Shown piece after piece: positions 17,815 through 29,152 of a stretch of 55,826 nt of DNA (the first letter of the stretch is position 1; each line of letters opens with the position of its first letter). The notes beneath the pieces were generated by a model that was not told the DNA's origin, did no database searches, and worked only from the letters and a program-made list of their open reading frames with translations. This DNA is from Clostridiales bacterium (GTDB lineage: Bacteria > Bacillota > Clostridia > Christensenellales > DTU072): NCBI GenBank assembly GCA_012838805.1, contig DUON01000013.1:1-55826 (forward strand), in the 5' to 3' direction. The translations under genes were made by a program, and so were the position numbers.

Positions 17815-18138
17815 TTAGGAATTAAACAATATATCCGCTCCCAGCGCCTTTTCCACATCTTTGGAAATTGACCTCATTCCAAAACCCGAACTTCCTTGTG
17901 CGGACGGAATGGGTATGACAGCGGGAAAAGGACGCGTCTTGTATCTTTTCATAATGTCCTGTATATTCTCGGCAATGTCTTCGGTAATGAATATCACCGC
18001 ATATTCCCTCGCAAGCTTCTTTAAGGTATCCTGAGCTTCAAAATAGTTCTTGGCGGGATATGCGTCCACACCGATTGCCTTAAAGGACAATATGCTGTCT
18101 TTGTCGCCAATAATCGCTATTTTATTGTTGCTAAGCAT
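17815..18138 (-). CDS. ntpG: V-type ATPase subunit F (NtpG)
   Basis: A 107-residue central-stalk subunit. The start NKIAIIGDKDSILSFKAIGVDAY and the short Rossmann-like alternation are typical of subunit F, which joins subunit D in the rotor. It overlaps ntpC by 8 nt. Confidence 0.9.
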   Translation of the reverse strand: MLSNNKIAIIGDKDSILSFKAIGVDAYPAKNYFEAQDTLKKLAREYAVIFITEDIAENIQDIMKRYKTRPFPAVIPIPSAQGSSGFGMRSISKDVEKALGADILFNS

Positions 18139-19108
18139 AAAGTTTCCTCACTCTTTTTTTCATCTCGGACTTTTCCACATTGTTTTTTATGCACACAAGA
18201 ACCACTCTTATCACCTTAAGCTCGTTGAGCTTGGCAAGATAATATCCTATTATCGGTGCTACGGAAAACATATCGCTCTTGCTGTCTGAAAACATCTTCA
18301 AAAGGTAATTGTCTTGAGCTGTTTCAAACGCTGACAAGTCCTCTATGTCAAGGCGTGCCATAATCTCATGATATGGCGTACCCCTTAGTGCCAGAGGCAG
18401 CCTGTTCATGGGGTCTTGATAGCTGTCTTGGAACACTTTTATGTCAATGTCTCCGCCCTCAATAAAGTCCGCGGCAAAAAAGCTCATTTTACCGCTTATT
18501 CTATACGCCCTAAGAAACGACAATATATTTGTGGTATCTATAAGCGCTTTGAAGTATTTTTTGACGATATCGTCGCACTTTTCAAGTCTCTTGACAATGT
18601 CCTCGAACATAGCCCTATCTATTATGGTGTCTATCAAGCGGGGATTTCCCGCCCCCACTTCAAACCTTTTTTTGATAGTGTTTAAGCCCTCTTGAAGTAC
18701 GGGGATATCAGCCTTGCCGCTCTCCACCATATCTTTGAGCTGCCCTAAGGTATACAGTCCGTCGGGTACTATCATAGGCGATATGTCCTCTATCCCGCCA
18801 TACTCGGCTTTCAAAAGCGCCTTTAAGTTATGATAGTCATTTCTTAAAAAGAAACATTCAAAACCTATATCTTTGGGAGATGCCTCTTTTACAAATTGAG
18901 TGACCAGCCTATGCTCTTCAAAAAGCAATTTCTCAAAATCGTTTTCGTCGTCTATGACTTTGCCGCCACCATAATTCGCCTCGACAAGAATTCTGACTGC
19001 GTCCTTAAGTGTTTTGCATTCCATCATTCTTAGCAGTCTGTCTTCATGCAAGAGATTCTCTTCTTTCGCCTTGGCTCTGGCGTTGGCAAAAATCAATCCG
19101 TCTTTCAT
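18131..19108 (-). CDS. ntpC: V-type ATPase subunit C/d (NtpC)
   Basis: A 325-residue, largely helical subunit that links the central stalk to the membrane ring. The start FANARAKAKEENLL and the length fit the family. Its ATG directly follows the ntpE stop (19109). Confidence 0.9.
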   Translation of the reverse strand: MKDGLIFANARAKAKEENLLHEDRLLRMMECKTLKDAVRILVEANYGGGKVIDDENDFEKLLFEEHRLVTQFVKEASPKDIGFECFFLRNDYHNLKALLKAEYGGIEDISPMIVPDGLYTLGQLKDMVESGKADIPVLQEGLNTIKKRFEVGAGNPRLIDTIIDRAMFEDIVKRLEKCDDIVKKYFKALIDTTNILSFLRAYRISGKMSFFAADFIEGGDIDIKVFQDSYQDPMNRLPLALRGTPYHEIMARLDIEDLSAFETAQDNYLLKMFSDSKSDMFSVAPIIGYYLAKLNELKVIRVVLVCIKNNVEKSEMKKRVRKLYA

Positions 19109-19690
19109 TTAGTTGTCTCCAAAAAGCATTTGGGCGATTTGCGGCTCAAGCTCGTCTCTTAGGGAATTGAGCTCTACTTCCAGCGTGAAGTTCTTGTCCC
19201 AGCCCTTTCCGCACAGAATCAGTCCGCCCAAAAAATCGCCATAGTTTGTATCTATACTAATATCTATTTTTCTTTTTTGGCAAAAATCCTTGACATCTTG
19301 AGGGGTGAGGATATCTTTGTCATTTTTTGATATAATCAGCGTGTCACCATTTGAGGCATGCTCCAGCATTCCCAAAAGCATATTCTTATACGCTTTTTTA
19401 TCCTTGCGTATCTCTTCCACGCTTTGGGAAAAAGCTTTGGAGATAATCTCTTGTTTCGCCTTAAGCAAGATTTTTTTGACCTCAAGGTTGGCGGCTGTGA
19501 TTCTCCGCCTTATGATATCCTCTCTTTCTTTTTCGGATTCCTCTCTGTTTTTGGCACGATAAATCCTCGCATCATTCTCTGCGGCGTCGATTATTTCCTG
19601 CGCCTTTTGTACGCCCTCTTCATGGGTGGATTTGGCGATTTGGCGCGCGTCGGAGATTATTTTGTCAATAATCGCTTGTTTTCCTTTCAT
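19109..19690 (-). CDS. ntpE: V-type ATPase subunit E (NtpE)
   Basis: A 193-residue peripheral-stalk subunit: N-terminal coiled coil (about 1-95, Glu/Lys/Ala-rich) and a globular C-terminal domain with the GGLILCGKGW segment. Pairs with the NtpF coiled-coil subunit as stator. It is 12 bp after ntpK, with a weak SD. Confidence 0.9.
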   Translation of the reverse strand: MKGKQAIIDKIISDARQIAKSTHEEGVQKAQEIIDAAENDARIYRAKNREESEKEREDIIRRRITAANLEVKKILLKAKQEIISKAFSQSVEEIRKDKKAYKNMLLGMLEHASNGDTLIISKNDKDILTPQDVKDFCQKRKIDISIDTNYGDFLGGLILCGKGWDKNFTLEVELNSLRDELEPQIAQMLFGDN

Positions 19691-19702
19691 ATCTACCCTG
19701 CT

Positions 19703-20206
<504 letters not shown>

Positions 20207-22165
20207 TTAGTTGTCTAAGTAAGTGTATTTTGTTTGAGAGCCTAAGGGCGTAAAGATATGCCCCGAACCCTCATAAAATCTTTGGAAAAACTCTATATAT
20301 TGCAATCTGCTGTTGTGTACATACACGCCAAGAAGATTTATACCGAAGTTGAAAAGATGTCCTACCAGCAGCACGGGCAAGGCAAAGAGCCAGCCCACAA
20401 AAGCCGCCGCAGGCGGGAAAAATCCAACGATGACGACAGCGAACTGATTTACTACATAGCCGATTACACCGGTGGTCAGTCCCAGACCAAAAAGTCTTGA
20501 ATACGACAACAAGTCGCTGACCACATTTATGGAGCCATATGCTTTACCCAAAGCTCCTCCCACCATTTTGATGGGATTTTTTTTGCCTATCGCTCCGCTT
20601 AATAAGAGCATCGCAGTTCCTATCAAAGCAATAATGATGCCAGGCAGGTTTAGAACACTACTTGTCATAAGCATTGAAGATACGACAAGAAGAAGACCTA
20701 TAATTATTATCACCCACCCGAAGTCCTCAAAGATACCCTGCAAGACCTCTTTTCTTCGAATTCTATTGATGCCGTTTAAGGCAAATCCGACAGCAATCTG
20801 CAAAGCACCTATACCAAGCGACATCCCGAACATAATTATTGAGCCGGTGGGGTCCAAAGGATTGATTAGGGGCTCTTTGGGGAAAGTCACGCCGAACCAT
20901 CCGCCAAAAATCGCTCCCCAAATAACTGTGGAGACTCCGCCCAAGCCGAACAAGAGTATCATTCTGCCCGTTCTCTTAACGGGTTTTTTAATAAAATAAT
21001 ACGCAAAACAGCTGACTGCCAGCACCACGCCGTATCCCGCATCCGAAAACATAAAGCCGAATATAATCAGATAAAATATTGCCACAAAGATATTCGGGTC
21101 AAGCTCTCTGTAATTCGGAGCACCGTACATATTGGTGATAGCGACTACTGGGTCGACAAGCTTATTGTTGTGGGTTAAGGTCGGGGGCGTCTCGTTATCA
21201 TAGGGCTCTCTAAAGACCGCTTCCGCATACTTGCATTTTTTTTCAATAAGGGCGGCTATCTCTTGCTGTCTGTGTTTGGGGATCCAAGCCTCCAATAAAA
21301 AAGTCTTTTGAGAGCTTGCACATTCGCCAAGCACTTCAAGCTTTTTCTTCTCCAAGTAATAATAATCATAGAGAATCTTGAACTTTTTGATATTGTGCCT
21401 TTCTTGCAAGGCGTCCATGACAAGGTTTTGCCGCTTGGACTCTATTTCCTCTAATTTTCTATCGTATTCGCCAATTTTCTCTTGGGCGGTGGCGTCATAT
21501 TCATAAGACGCCTTGACAAAGTCGCAAGAAGCCAAAGCCGTCTTTATCTCCTCGGCATTGTCCTTATGGCATATTACAATAAGGGGTATCAGCTTGTTGC
21601 CCTCATAAATCTTAATATACGCCTTATCCTTATTTTCTTCAAAGAATTCCTCCGCCTTTTGCGCAGAGATAGTTCCCGCAAACATGACGGTGTTCTTGGT
21701 GTTCTTGATTTGGGAAAATTTTATTTCAAACGGCTTAAATACGGACATCTGTTCTTTTTTTGCGCTTATCCTTTGCCTTGCGCTCTTCAAGTCCGTCATC
21801 CGCTCATTTATTTTTTCGATATCGGATATAATTTCAAAAAGGTCGTATTCCTCTTTGGCTATGTTCTCATAATCGTCAAGGGACAAGAGCTCGTTTTCCT
21901 TTTTTAAGTTGATATTCTCTATCTTTTTGCCCATGAGCTTTGCCTGTAAGACCATATCTTTAAGAAAGCCCAAAGCGAACCTAATTCTCAACAGCTTGGA
22001 TTCAATCTCCTCTTTTTGAGAAACATTGCTCTTGTAATAGGTTTTCTCGATTTGTTCGGACTTTATGGTCTCCACACAGCCCGATTTAATGAACAGTTTG
22101 AGCAATCTGCTATATTCGGATTGGTGAGCCACAAGGCTCATTCTGCTCATTTCAACGATTGCCAT
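20207..22165 (-). CDS. ntpI: V-type ATPase subunit I/a (NtpI)
   Basis: A 652-residue stator membrane subunit with a soluble, coiled-coil N-terminal half (1-340) and a C-terminal membrane half with about seven or eight helices. FGFMFSDAGYG and the SYSRLFGLGLTTGVIG segment (carrying the functional Arg) are typical. Begins 14 nt inside the end of ntpF. AAGGTG precedes the ATG at 22165. Confidence 0.93.
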   Translation of the reverse strand: MAIVEMSRMSLVAHQSEYSRLLKLFIKSGCVETIKSEQIEKTYYKSNVSQKEEIESKLLRIRFALGFLKDMVLQAKLMGKKIENINLKKENELLSLDDYENIAKEEYDLFEIISDIEKINERMTDLKSARQRISAKKEQMSVFKPFEIKFSQIKNTKNTVMFAGTISAQKAEEFFEENKDKAYIKIYEGNKLIPLIVICHKDNAEEIKTALASCDFVKASYEYDATAQEKIGEYDRKLEEIESKRQNLVMDALQERHNIKKFKILYDYYYLEKKKLEVLGECASSQKTFLLEAWIPKHRQQEIAALIEKKCKYAEAVFREPYDNETPPTLTHNNKLVDPVVAITNMYGAPNYRELDPNIFVAIFYLIIFGFMFSDAGYGVVLAVSCFAYYFIKKPVKRTGRMILLFGLGGVSTVIWGAIFGGWFGVTFPKEPLINPLDPTGSIIMFGMSLGIGALQIAVGFALNGINRIRRKEVLQGIFEDFGWVIIIIGLLLVVSSMLMTSSVLNLPGIIIALIGTAMLLLSGAIGKKNPIKMVGGALGKAYGSINVVSDLLSYSRLFGLGLTTGVIGYVVNQFAVVIVGFFPPAAAFVGWLFALPVLLVGHLFNFGINLLGVYVHNSRLQYIEFFQRFYEGSGHIFTPLGSQTKYTYLDN

Positions 22166-22472
22166 ATTTGTTCAGCACCTTGTCCTTTATTATTTGAACG
22201 GCTTTATCCGTTGGGGTCTCTTTTATCATTTTTCTGGCTTTCTCAATGCCTAAAGAGATTATTTCCTCATACCTTTCATCCGCCTCTTTCATAGCCGTCT
22301 CGATCACCTTTTGTCTGTCAAGCCTGACTTTTTCTACGGTGTCTTTCTTAATCCTTTCAGCCTCGTTTGTGGCGTTTAAGCTCATTTGTTTGGCTTCCGC
22401 CAAAGCGTCGTTTATTATTTTCTCCGCCTTTTCTTCGGCTTGAATTATGGTTTGAACGGTTTCTTTAAGCAT
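22152..22472 (-). CDS. ntpF: V-type ATPase subunit G/H (NtpF), stator coiled coil
   Basis: A 106-residue, highly charged helix with heptad-like Ala/Glu/Lys/Ile repeats throughout, no membrane segment. Length and position ahead of ntpI match NtpF of the ntpFIKECGABD order. It is 14 bp downstream of upp, so the ATPase genes probably share the rpiB-upp promoter. Confidence 0.88.
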   Translation of the reverse strand: MLKETVQTIIQAEEKAEKIINDALAEAKQMSLNATNEAERIKKDTVEKVRLDRQKVIETAMKEADERYEEIISLGIEKARKMIKETPTDKAVQIIKDKVLNKYGNR

Positions 22473-22486
22473 AAAAATACCTCTTT

Positions 22487-23567
<1,081 letters not shown>

Positions 23568-23695
23568 AAAATTCTCCTTTAAGTATTTGTATTATTGTAC
23601 CATATCGCAAAGTTTTCGTCACAGTCTTTTATGTACGCGTTTAGTCTATTTTACTAAAATTTGACCTAAATAACAACAGCTTATCTTATAAAAAA

Positions 23696-23724
23696 ACCTT
23701 CCGCGGAAAAAACACACAGAAGGT
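23696..23724 (-). terminator. probable terminator after the DUF898-like gene
   Basis: ACCTTC/GAAGGT stem with a 17-nt loop, followed on the minus strand by seven T residues. The short stem and long loop make it only moderately convincing. Confidence 0.45.
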
Positions 23725-23751
23725 CGCATCCTTTCTTATATCAATCTCAAA

Positions 23752-24069
23752 TCAGTCGTCATAAGGGGCAAACACAGTATTTTCAACAACCCATTGACGG
23801 TACTTATATGGAATAACTATTGTATAAAGCGAAAAAGTAATGATGACAAAAAACAGCCATACCAGCATCTTGCCAAGCAGTTGAAGGCCCGTTCCCTTAA
23901 ACATCAAAGGCATGCCCACCACTCTTGAATTCTCTATCATCCATTTTTCTCTTATGCAAATGGCAAAGGGCAAGCCTATGACCGTAAGACTCAACAAGAA
24001 ACACCCCAGACTCACGCCTATGTATTTCCCCATTGAGCCCGTAAATTCAGATTTGATATTTCTAAACAT
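23752..24069 (-). CDS. small membrane protein, DUF898-like
   Basis: A 105-residue protein with two membrane helices (about 18-37 and 64-86). The pattern GKYIGVSL...G...REKWMIENSRVVG...GTGLQLLGKMLVW...IPYKYRQWVVENT resembles one unit of the DUF898/YjgN family, of unknown function. The start at 24069 follows GGAGG with a 6-nt spacer; a longer upstream reading start has no SD. Single gene between its terminator and the upstream operon. Confidence 0.65.
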   Translation of the reverse strand: MFRNIKSEFTGSMGKYIGVSLGCFLLSLTVIGLPFAICIREKWMIENSRVVGMPLMFKGTGLQLLGKMLVWLFFVIITFSLYTIVIPYKYRQWVVENTVFAPYDD

Positions 24070-24168
24070 AAAAAGCCTCCGCTCTAAGATTCCATAAAAA
24101 AATATTACCATATAAATATATGTGTAGTCAATACATATTATCGTGAAAGGTTTTGCAGTTTGCCTTTA

Positions 24169-24690
24169 TTATCCCTTTATCCTTTTCTTAAGATAATTAA
24201 AAAAATACACAAGCGCTCTGTCATACACCAAGAACAAAGCCGAAAAGACTATATTCAAAATTAAGTACAAAGCTACGGCGTTGATATTTTTTAACAAAGC
24301 GATTTTGGACGGGTCTACACTGATTAAGGAGATAAGTTTATAGAGAATAAAAAACACCAAGACCGAATAAGAGAACTTTATCGGCAATGATTTTAGGTAG
24401 GAATAGTTTTTATCGCTCCAAAACACAGTGAATACGGTATAAAAACCGCCGACCAAAACAAAAGGGATTACGCTAATATTGACTATAAAAAAACCAATCA
24501 GGGATACCGCCACGCATCCCAAAAGCGCCTCTTTGTAGTGTTTTTTGGCAAGCGGCACAAGCGTTCCCGCCGCCGCCAGCGCATTAAAGGTGATGTTTAA
24601 GGCATTTAAGTAATGGCTTAAAACCACAAAAACCAAAGATATGGCACTTCCGATTCCGGCAAGGGCTATGCCTTTGGCATTGATTTTCAT
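24169..24690 (-). CDS. six-helix integral membrane protein (ECF S-component-like)
   Basis: A 173-residue protein with about six hydrophobic segments and an N-terminus KINAKGIALAGIGSAISLVF, like small membrane proteins of the ECF S-component/DUF2232 type; the family is not certain. The ATG at 24690 lies 2 nt after the stop of the J-like gene, so its translation is probably coupled. Last gene of the thrC-trpS unit. It might be a transporter subunit or an assembly partner for the Cys-rich protein; this is inference. Confidence 0.6.
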   Translation of the reverse strand: MKINAKGIALAGIGSAISLVFVVLSHYLNALNITFNALAAAGTLVPLAKKHYKEALLGCVAVSLIGFFIVNISVIPFVLVGGFYTVFTVFWSDKNYSYLKSLPIKFSYSVLVFFILYKLISLISVDPSKIALLKNINAVALYLILNIVFSALFLVYDRALVYFFNYLKKRIKG

Positions 24691-24692
24691 TC

Positions 24693-25292
24693 TTAGCAAC
24701 CACCCGTACAGTTACAGCAGCAATCAGCGCACAACAGCCCCGCACAGCAGTCACAGGGCGTGCAACCCCTTGCCATAGGCTGGGGCGGGGTATCCCTATA
24801 AGACCTTTCGCCGTCGTTTCTATAAAAAGAATAGTCTGAGTATATTTTCTTGGAAAGGTTTTCTTTCGCCTCGGCATATTTGGCGTTGTCGGGCTCAAGG
24901 TTACAGGCGAATTCCAATTGTTTAAGGGCGTCTTTAAGCCACCCCCTTCTATAAAAAATAACCGATTGCAGATAATGCCACCTTGCCGTACGGTCTTTTA
25001 CAGAATCCAAAAGGTCTTGGGCTTTCTCCAAGTCCCCCTCTTTTATGGCATCTTCCACATCTTTCAGCCCCTCGCCATAAAAGGAAATCTCAAAATTGGA
25101 CTTCAAGATATCCGAAGCCTGCCTATAAGCTTCCTCTATTTCTTCAAGTTTTCTGCACGCTTCCGCACCCTTTTCGCCGGGCTCAAATCTTTGATTGCTG
25201 TATTTGTCCCTTAAGCTTCTGTATGCGTCAAAAAGCTGATTTTGGGTGACATTCCTGTCCACTCCCAGTATTAAAAACGGATCTTTTGACAT
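24693..25292 (-). CDS. J-like domain protein with TPR region and Cys-rich tail
   Basis: A 199-residue protein. Residues 1-65 (DPFLILGVDRNVTQNQLFDA onward) fit a J-domain fold, but the HPD tripeptide needed to stimulate DnaK is absent. Residues 75-150 look like a TPR-type helical pair (RWHYLQSVIFYRRGWLKDAL). The last 25 residues contain ten Cys (CTPCDCC...CADCCCNCTGGC), a likely metal or disulfide site. It overlaps the DUF5685 gene by 22 nt and the membrane gene follows at once, so the three probably form one functional group. Confidence 0.75.
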   Translation of the reverse strand: MSKDPFLILGVDRNVTQNQLFDAYRSLRDKYSNQRFEPGEKGAEACRKLEEIEEAYRQASDILKSNFEISFYGEGLKDVEDAIKEGDLEKAQDLLDSVKDRTARWHYLQSVIFYRRGWLKDALKQLEFACNLEPDNAKYAEAKENLSKKIYSDYSFYRNDGERSYRDTPPQPMARGCTPCDCCAGLLCADCCCNCTGGC

Positions 25293-26134
25293 TTGTTACC
25301 TCTTCTTTCAAGCACTTCCTGAGTCTTTTTCTTAAGCCCCAGATAAATTATATTTGAGAGCGGACCCTCGCTTATGGATATGTCCATCTTATCATAGTCC
25401 TCAATTATCTTATCAATAGACGAATATAAAAGATACCTTATATATTTTTCTTTTTTCTCAAAGAACTTCTCGTCAATACAAGTTTCTTCGTCAATAAACG
25501 GATTAAACCTTTTCTTTTTCAGGTCCTCTTTCAAGTCATCCAAAGCATCTATATAATATATCCATTTGCCTAAATTATAGCACAGCGATACCAGTTTGTC
25601 ATCGGCGTTTTTGGTCAGCGCCTTTGCACACGACGCCATAATTTCGCCAAAACACTCGCCAAGCATTTCCGCGCTTCGACAGTTATTTTTTTCCAATTCC
25701 CTTAGCCTTTTATAATTATTATCCACCGTCTGACAGAGTTCTTGATACTCTTTTTTAAGTTTTTGATATCTTCTTTCAAGGTATTTTTTGATTATCTTAT
25801 GGCGGCTTTCGTCTATAACATCATCTAAAGCCTTATAATAGGTCAAAATAATATTTATATCCACAACTCTTTTTAAGATATCTTTGCTGACGGCTATGGG
25901 GAATTTTTTGCCAATGGGGCGGAGAATACACCTGCCCTCAACGAATTTGGGCTCTTTTTTTTCATAATTATGCGCCAAAAGGCTCAAAAGCACTATGTCA
26001 TAATTTACGCTAAGCCTCATAAGCTGGCTGTAATGTTCGCCGGTGACCTTGCACAACCCGCAATAGTACGCCTTGTATGTGTGAAAGTCCTTGAACAAGA
26101 TATTGGGTTTGTCGATAGATACATATCCAAACAT
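25271..26134 (-). CDS. DUF5685 family protein
   Basis: A 287-residue protein of the DUF5685 type, recognised by MFGYVSIDKPNI, the AYYCGLCKVTG motif near residue 27 and a helical Asp/Lys-rich body with DALDDLKEDLKKKRFNPF. Function is unknown; Cys residues are placed like a metal site near the N-terminus. The ATG overlaps the trpS stop (TAATG). It is coupled upstream to thrC-trpS and downstream to the J-like gene. Confidence 0.75.
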   Translation of the reverse strand: MFGYVSIDKPNILFKDFHTYKAYYCGLCKVTGEHYSQLMRLSVNYDIVLLSLLAHNYEKKEPKFVEGRCILRPIGKKFPIAVSKDILKRVVDINIILTYYKALDDVIDESRHKIIKKYLERRYQKLKKEYQELCQTVDNNYKRLRELEKNNCRSAEMLGECFGEIMASCAKALTKNADDKLVSLCYNLGKWIYYIDALDDLKEDLKKKRFNPFIDEETCIDEKFFEKKEKYIRYLLYSSIDKIIEDYDKMDISISEGPLSNIIYLGLKKKTQEVLERRGNKCQKIRF

Positions 26135-27126
26135 TATCTTTCTACCAGCCCTATTTTCCTATGGACTTTCCTTAAAGTCTTTCTGGCTATCCTCGATGCC
26201 TTTTCCGCACCCTCCCTTGCCACGCTCAATAAGTAATTCTTGTCTGCGATAAGCTCTTGATACCTCTGTCTTATAGGGCACAGACATTCCACGACGGCTT
26301 CGCCCACATCGTTTTTGAATTTTGCGTATCCCTTGTCCCGATATTCGCTTGCAAGCTCCTCAATCGTCCTGCCGCTAACTGCGCTGAATATGGTCAATAG
26401 GTTGTTTATGCCGTCTTTGCCCTCTCTGTATTCGACAATCTTTTCGCTGTCCGTAACCGCTTTTTTTATTTTGCTCATAATCAATTCCGGTGGATCAATT
26501 ATGGATATGGTAGCGTTTTTGTCCTCATCGGACTTGCTCATCTTGCTTGCGGGGTCGGTAAGCGAACATATCTTTGCCCCCTGCTTAGGGATATAGGGCT
26601 CGGGCACTACAAAAGTGGGGGAATAGATATTATTAAACCTTTCCGCCAAGTCTCTTGACAGCTCCAAATGCTGCTTCTGGTCTGCCCCTACTGGCACAAG
26701 ATGAGTCTGATACAGCAGTATATCCGCCGCCATAAGTACGGGATAGTCCATAAGCCCCATGTTTATGTTGTTCTTGTGTCTTTGGCTTTTTTCCTTGAAT
26801 TGTGTCATTCTGCCCGCTTCGCCAATATAGGTATAACAGTTCAATATCCAAGTCAGCTCGCAATGTTCGGGCACATGCGACTGAATATACAGTATGCATT
26901 TTTGGGGGTCCAAACCCACCGCCATAAGAAGAGCAAAGAAACTAAGTATATTTTTCCTAAGCTCTGCGGGCTCTTGCCTTACGGTCAAAGCGTGCAAGTC
27001 CACCACACTATAAATACAGTTGTATTCCTCCTGCATCTTCAACCAGTTAGACACCGCTCCAATATAGTTTCCAAGCGTCAAGCAGCCTGTGGGCTGAATT
27101 CCGCTATATACCGTTTTTTTATTCAT
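26134..27126 (-). CDS. trpS: tryptophanyl-tRNA synthetase
   Basis: Class I synthetase of 330 residues charging tRNA-Trp. The N-terminal SGIQPTGCLTLGNYIGA gives the HIGH-equivalent and ASKMSKSDEDK gives KMSKS. Its start overlaps the thrC stop by 8 nt. No T-box is visible because it is not first in its operon. Confidence 0.96.
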   Translation of the reverse strand: MNKKTVYSGIQPTGCLTLGNYIGAVSNWLKMQEEYNCIYSVVDLHALTVRQEPAELRKNILSFFALLMAVGLDPQKCILYIQSHVPEHCELTWILNCYTYIGEAGRMTQFKEKSQRHKNNINMGLMDYPVLMAADILLYQTHLVPVGADQKQHLELSRDLAERFNNIYSPTFVVPEPYIPKQGAKICSLTDPASKMSKSDEDKNATISIIDPPELIMSKIKKAVTDSEKIVEYREGKDGINNLLTIFSAVSGRTIEELASEYRDKGYAKFKNDVGEAVVECLCPIRQRYQELIADKNYLLSVAREGAEKASRIARKTLRKVHRKIGLVER

Positions 27127-28615
27127 TGTTGTCTTCCTTCTTCAATAGCTTTAATATGGTATCCTTAATCTTAGACTTTGGTACTACTAAGTCATGGTTT
27201 AAGGGTTTATCATCAAGTCCAGCGATAGCTTGGGGCGCTTTTATGCCCGTATAGCTTTGCAGCTTTTTCAAGCTCTTTATGGGGTCGTCCTCTTGCACTT
27301 TTGTCAAGGCATAGTACACATCTTGAGGGAACTTATAGGGGTTTGCGGTGGAAACCACGACTGCAGGCGTATCCGTATCAAGGGTGTCAGAAATATATTT
27401 GAAATAAGCGCTGACGCCAACGGCAGTATGGGGGTCCAAGAGATAGTCGCATTGTTCAAAGAAATTATCTATGACTTCAAAAGTCTCTTCTTCGGTGGAA
27501 TAGTATCCCAAAAATTGAGGAAACTTTTGGCTTAGCTTCTCTTGGTCGATTTGATACCGTCCCGAATTTTTCAATTCCGCCATAAGCTCCCTTATGATAC
27601 CGCTGTCTCTATCTGCGAATTCAAAAAGAAGTCTTTCCAAATTAGAGGATATCAAGATATCCATAGACGGAGAGATTGTCTTATAGAACTCTCTGTTTAT
27701 GTCGTATTCCCCGCTGTTGAAAAAGTCTGTCAGCACATTGTTTTGGTTGCTTGCCACAATTAGGTGCTTTATTGGGAGTCCCATTCTGTAAGCGTAATAA
27801 GCCGCAAGGATATTGCCGAAGTTCCCTGAGGGTACGGCTATGTTTATTTGATCGCCGTTTTCTATCTCTCCACTTCCCAAAAGGTCCACATACGCCGAAA
27901 CATAATACACAATTTGTGGCACAAGGCGTCCAAAATTTATGGAATTAGCGGAAGAGAGCATATAACCCTTGTCAAAGAGCTTTTTTCTCATCTCACCGTC
28001 GTCGAATACATCTTTTACGGCGTTTTGGGCGTCGTCAAAATTGCCCTCTATACCCACCACATGGACATTTTTGCCTTCGGTGGTCTGCATCTGAAGCTTT
28101 TGCATAAGGCTGACTCCCTCATTGGGATAAAAAACTATTATTTCCGCTCCCTCCACATCCTTAAAGCCTTCAAGCGCGGCTTTTCCCGTATCTCCGCTTG
28201 TGGCTACAAGTATAAGCGTTTTTTTGTCTATGCCGTCTTTTTTCCTTGCACCCATCAAAAGATAAGGCAATACCGTCAGCGCCATATCCTTAAAGGCAAG
28301 CGTGGGACCGTGCCAAAGTTCAAGCATATATGTATTGTCGTCCACCTTGACCAAAGGGGCGGGCTCGCCGTCAAATTTCTTATAAGCCTTTTGGACGTAT
28401 TCCATAAGCTCTTCATAAGTATAATCGGTCAAGAACTTTGAAAGGATATGAGACGCTCTTTTTTCGTACTCAAAGCCTATCATTTCTTCAATCTCTTGGG
28501 GCGTTATGGTAGGAAAAGACGACGGAACATAAAGCCCGCCGTCATTTGCAATACCGTTCAAAATAACCTTGGATGCATTGTCGATTTGTTCGCCTCTTGT
28601 GCTTATATATTTCAT
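27119..28615 (-). CDS. thrC: threonine synthase
   Basis: PLP enzyme of 498 residues turning O-phosphohomoserine into threonine, of the longer N-terminally extended type. Starts MKYISTRGE; the PLP Lys is in LAFKDMAL; LVATSGDTGKAALEGF is the phosphate loop. It heads the operon thrC-trpS-DUF5685-J-membrane. Confidence 0.95.
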   Translation of the reverse strand: MKYISTRGEQIDNASKVILNGIANDGGLYVPSSFPTITPQEIEEMIGFEYEKRASHILSKFLTDYTYEELMEYVQKAYKKFDGEPAPLVKVDDNTYMLELWHGPTLAFKDMALTVLPYLLMGARKKDGIDKKTLILVATSGDTGKAALEGFKDVEGAEIIVFYPNEGVSLMQKLQMQTTEGKNVHVVGIEGNFDDAQNAVKDVFDDGEMRKKLFDKGYMLSSANSINFGRLVPQIVYYVSAYVDLLGSGEIENGDQINIAVPSGNFGNILAAYYAYRMGLPIKHLIVASNQNNVLTDFFNSGEYDINREFYKTISPSMDILISSNLERLLFEFADRDSGIIRELMAELKNSGRYQIDQEKLSQKFPQFLGYYSTEEETFEVIDNFFEQCDYLLDPHTAVGVSAYFKYISDTLDTDTPAVVVSTANPYKFPQDVYYALTKVQEDDPIKSLKKLQSYTGIKAPQAIAGLDDKPLNHDLVVPKSKIKDTILKLLKKEDNNE

Positions 28616-28638
28616 TCATAAACCTCAAACTTTTTTGT

Positions 28639-29049
28639 TTAATCTATATACTTGGAAAAGAATTGGGGCAGATTTTCTTTATCGCAAGATATCGTCAAAA
28701 CAAAATGTATATCATATTTTTCGCTGATTTGGTCAAGCTGATTCATAAAAGAGCCCATCTCTGGAATATCAACACCCAGCATTCTTGCCACGCCGTCGAT
28801 AAAAATTTCTTTTATATCATAATTAGAGTTTATTAAACCCTTAATAAATCCCACAAGGTTCTCTTCGCCTTTTATAAAAATTTCTTTGGTGTTCAAAAAT
28901 CTTATGGCGTACTTTATTTCTCTAACATATCTATTAGTGTCCGCTAGAAAAACGACAAAACCGTCGGATTTCTCCAACGATTGATGAGCCATGTCGATTA
29001 TTCTTTTTGTCTTTCCCGTTCCTTTAGAGCCGTAGATTAGTTCAATCAT
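28639..29049 (-). CDS. small P-loop ATP-binding protein
   Basis: A 136-residue protein with Walker A GSKGTGKT at residues 8-15 and hydrophobic Walker-B-like strands (IKEIFIDGVARM). Similar short proteins are annotated loosely as PilT-like or ATP-binding in Clostridia. No other domain is visible, and its role is unknown. About 23 bp upstream of thrC on the same strand. Confidence 0.65.
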   Translation of the reverse strand: MIELIYGSKGTGKTKRIIDMAHQSLEKSDGFVVFLADTNRYVREIKYAIRFLNTKEIFIKGEENLVGFIKGLINSNYDIKEIFIDGVARMLGVDIPEMGSFMNQLDQISEKYDIHFVLTISCDKENLPQFFSKYID

Positions 29050-29152
29050 ATCTTTTCTCCTTAAAAAATATTCGATACTTTTATTATATCAAGAGTACGG
29101 AATATTTTCAAGAGACCCTTCGCCCTTTTTAGCCGCTTGAGACAGACTAAAA

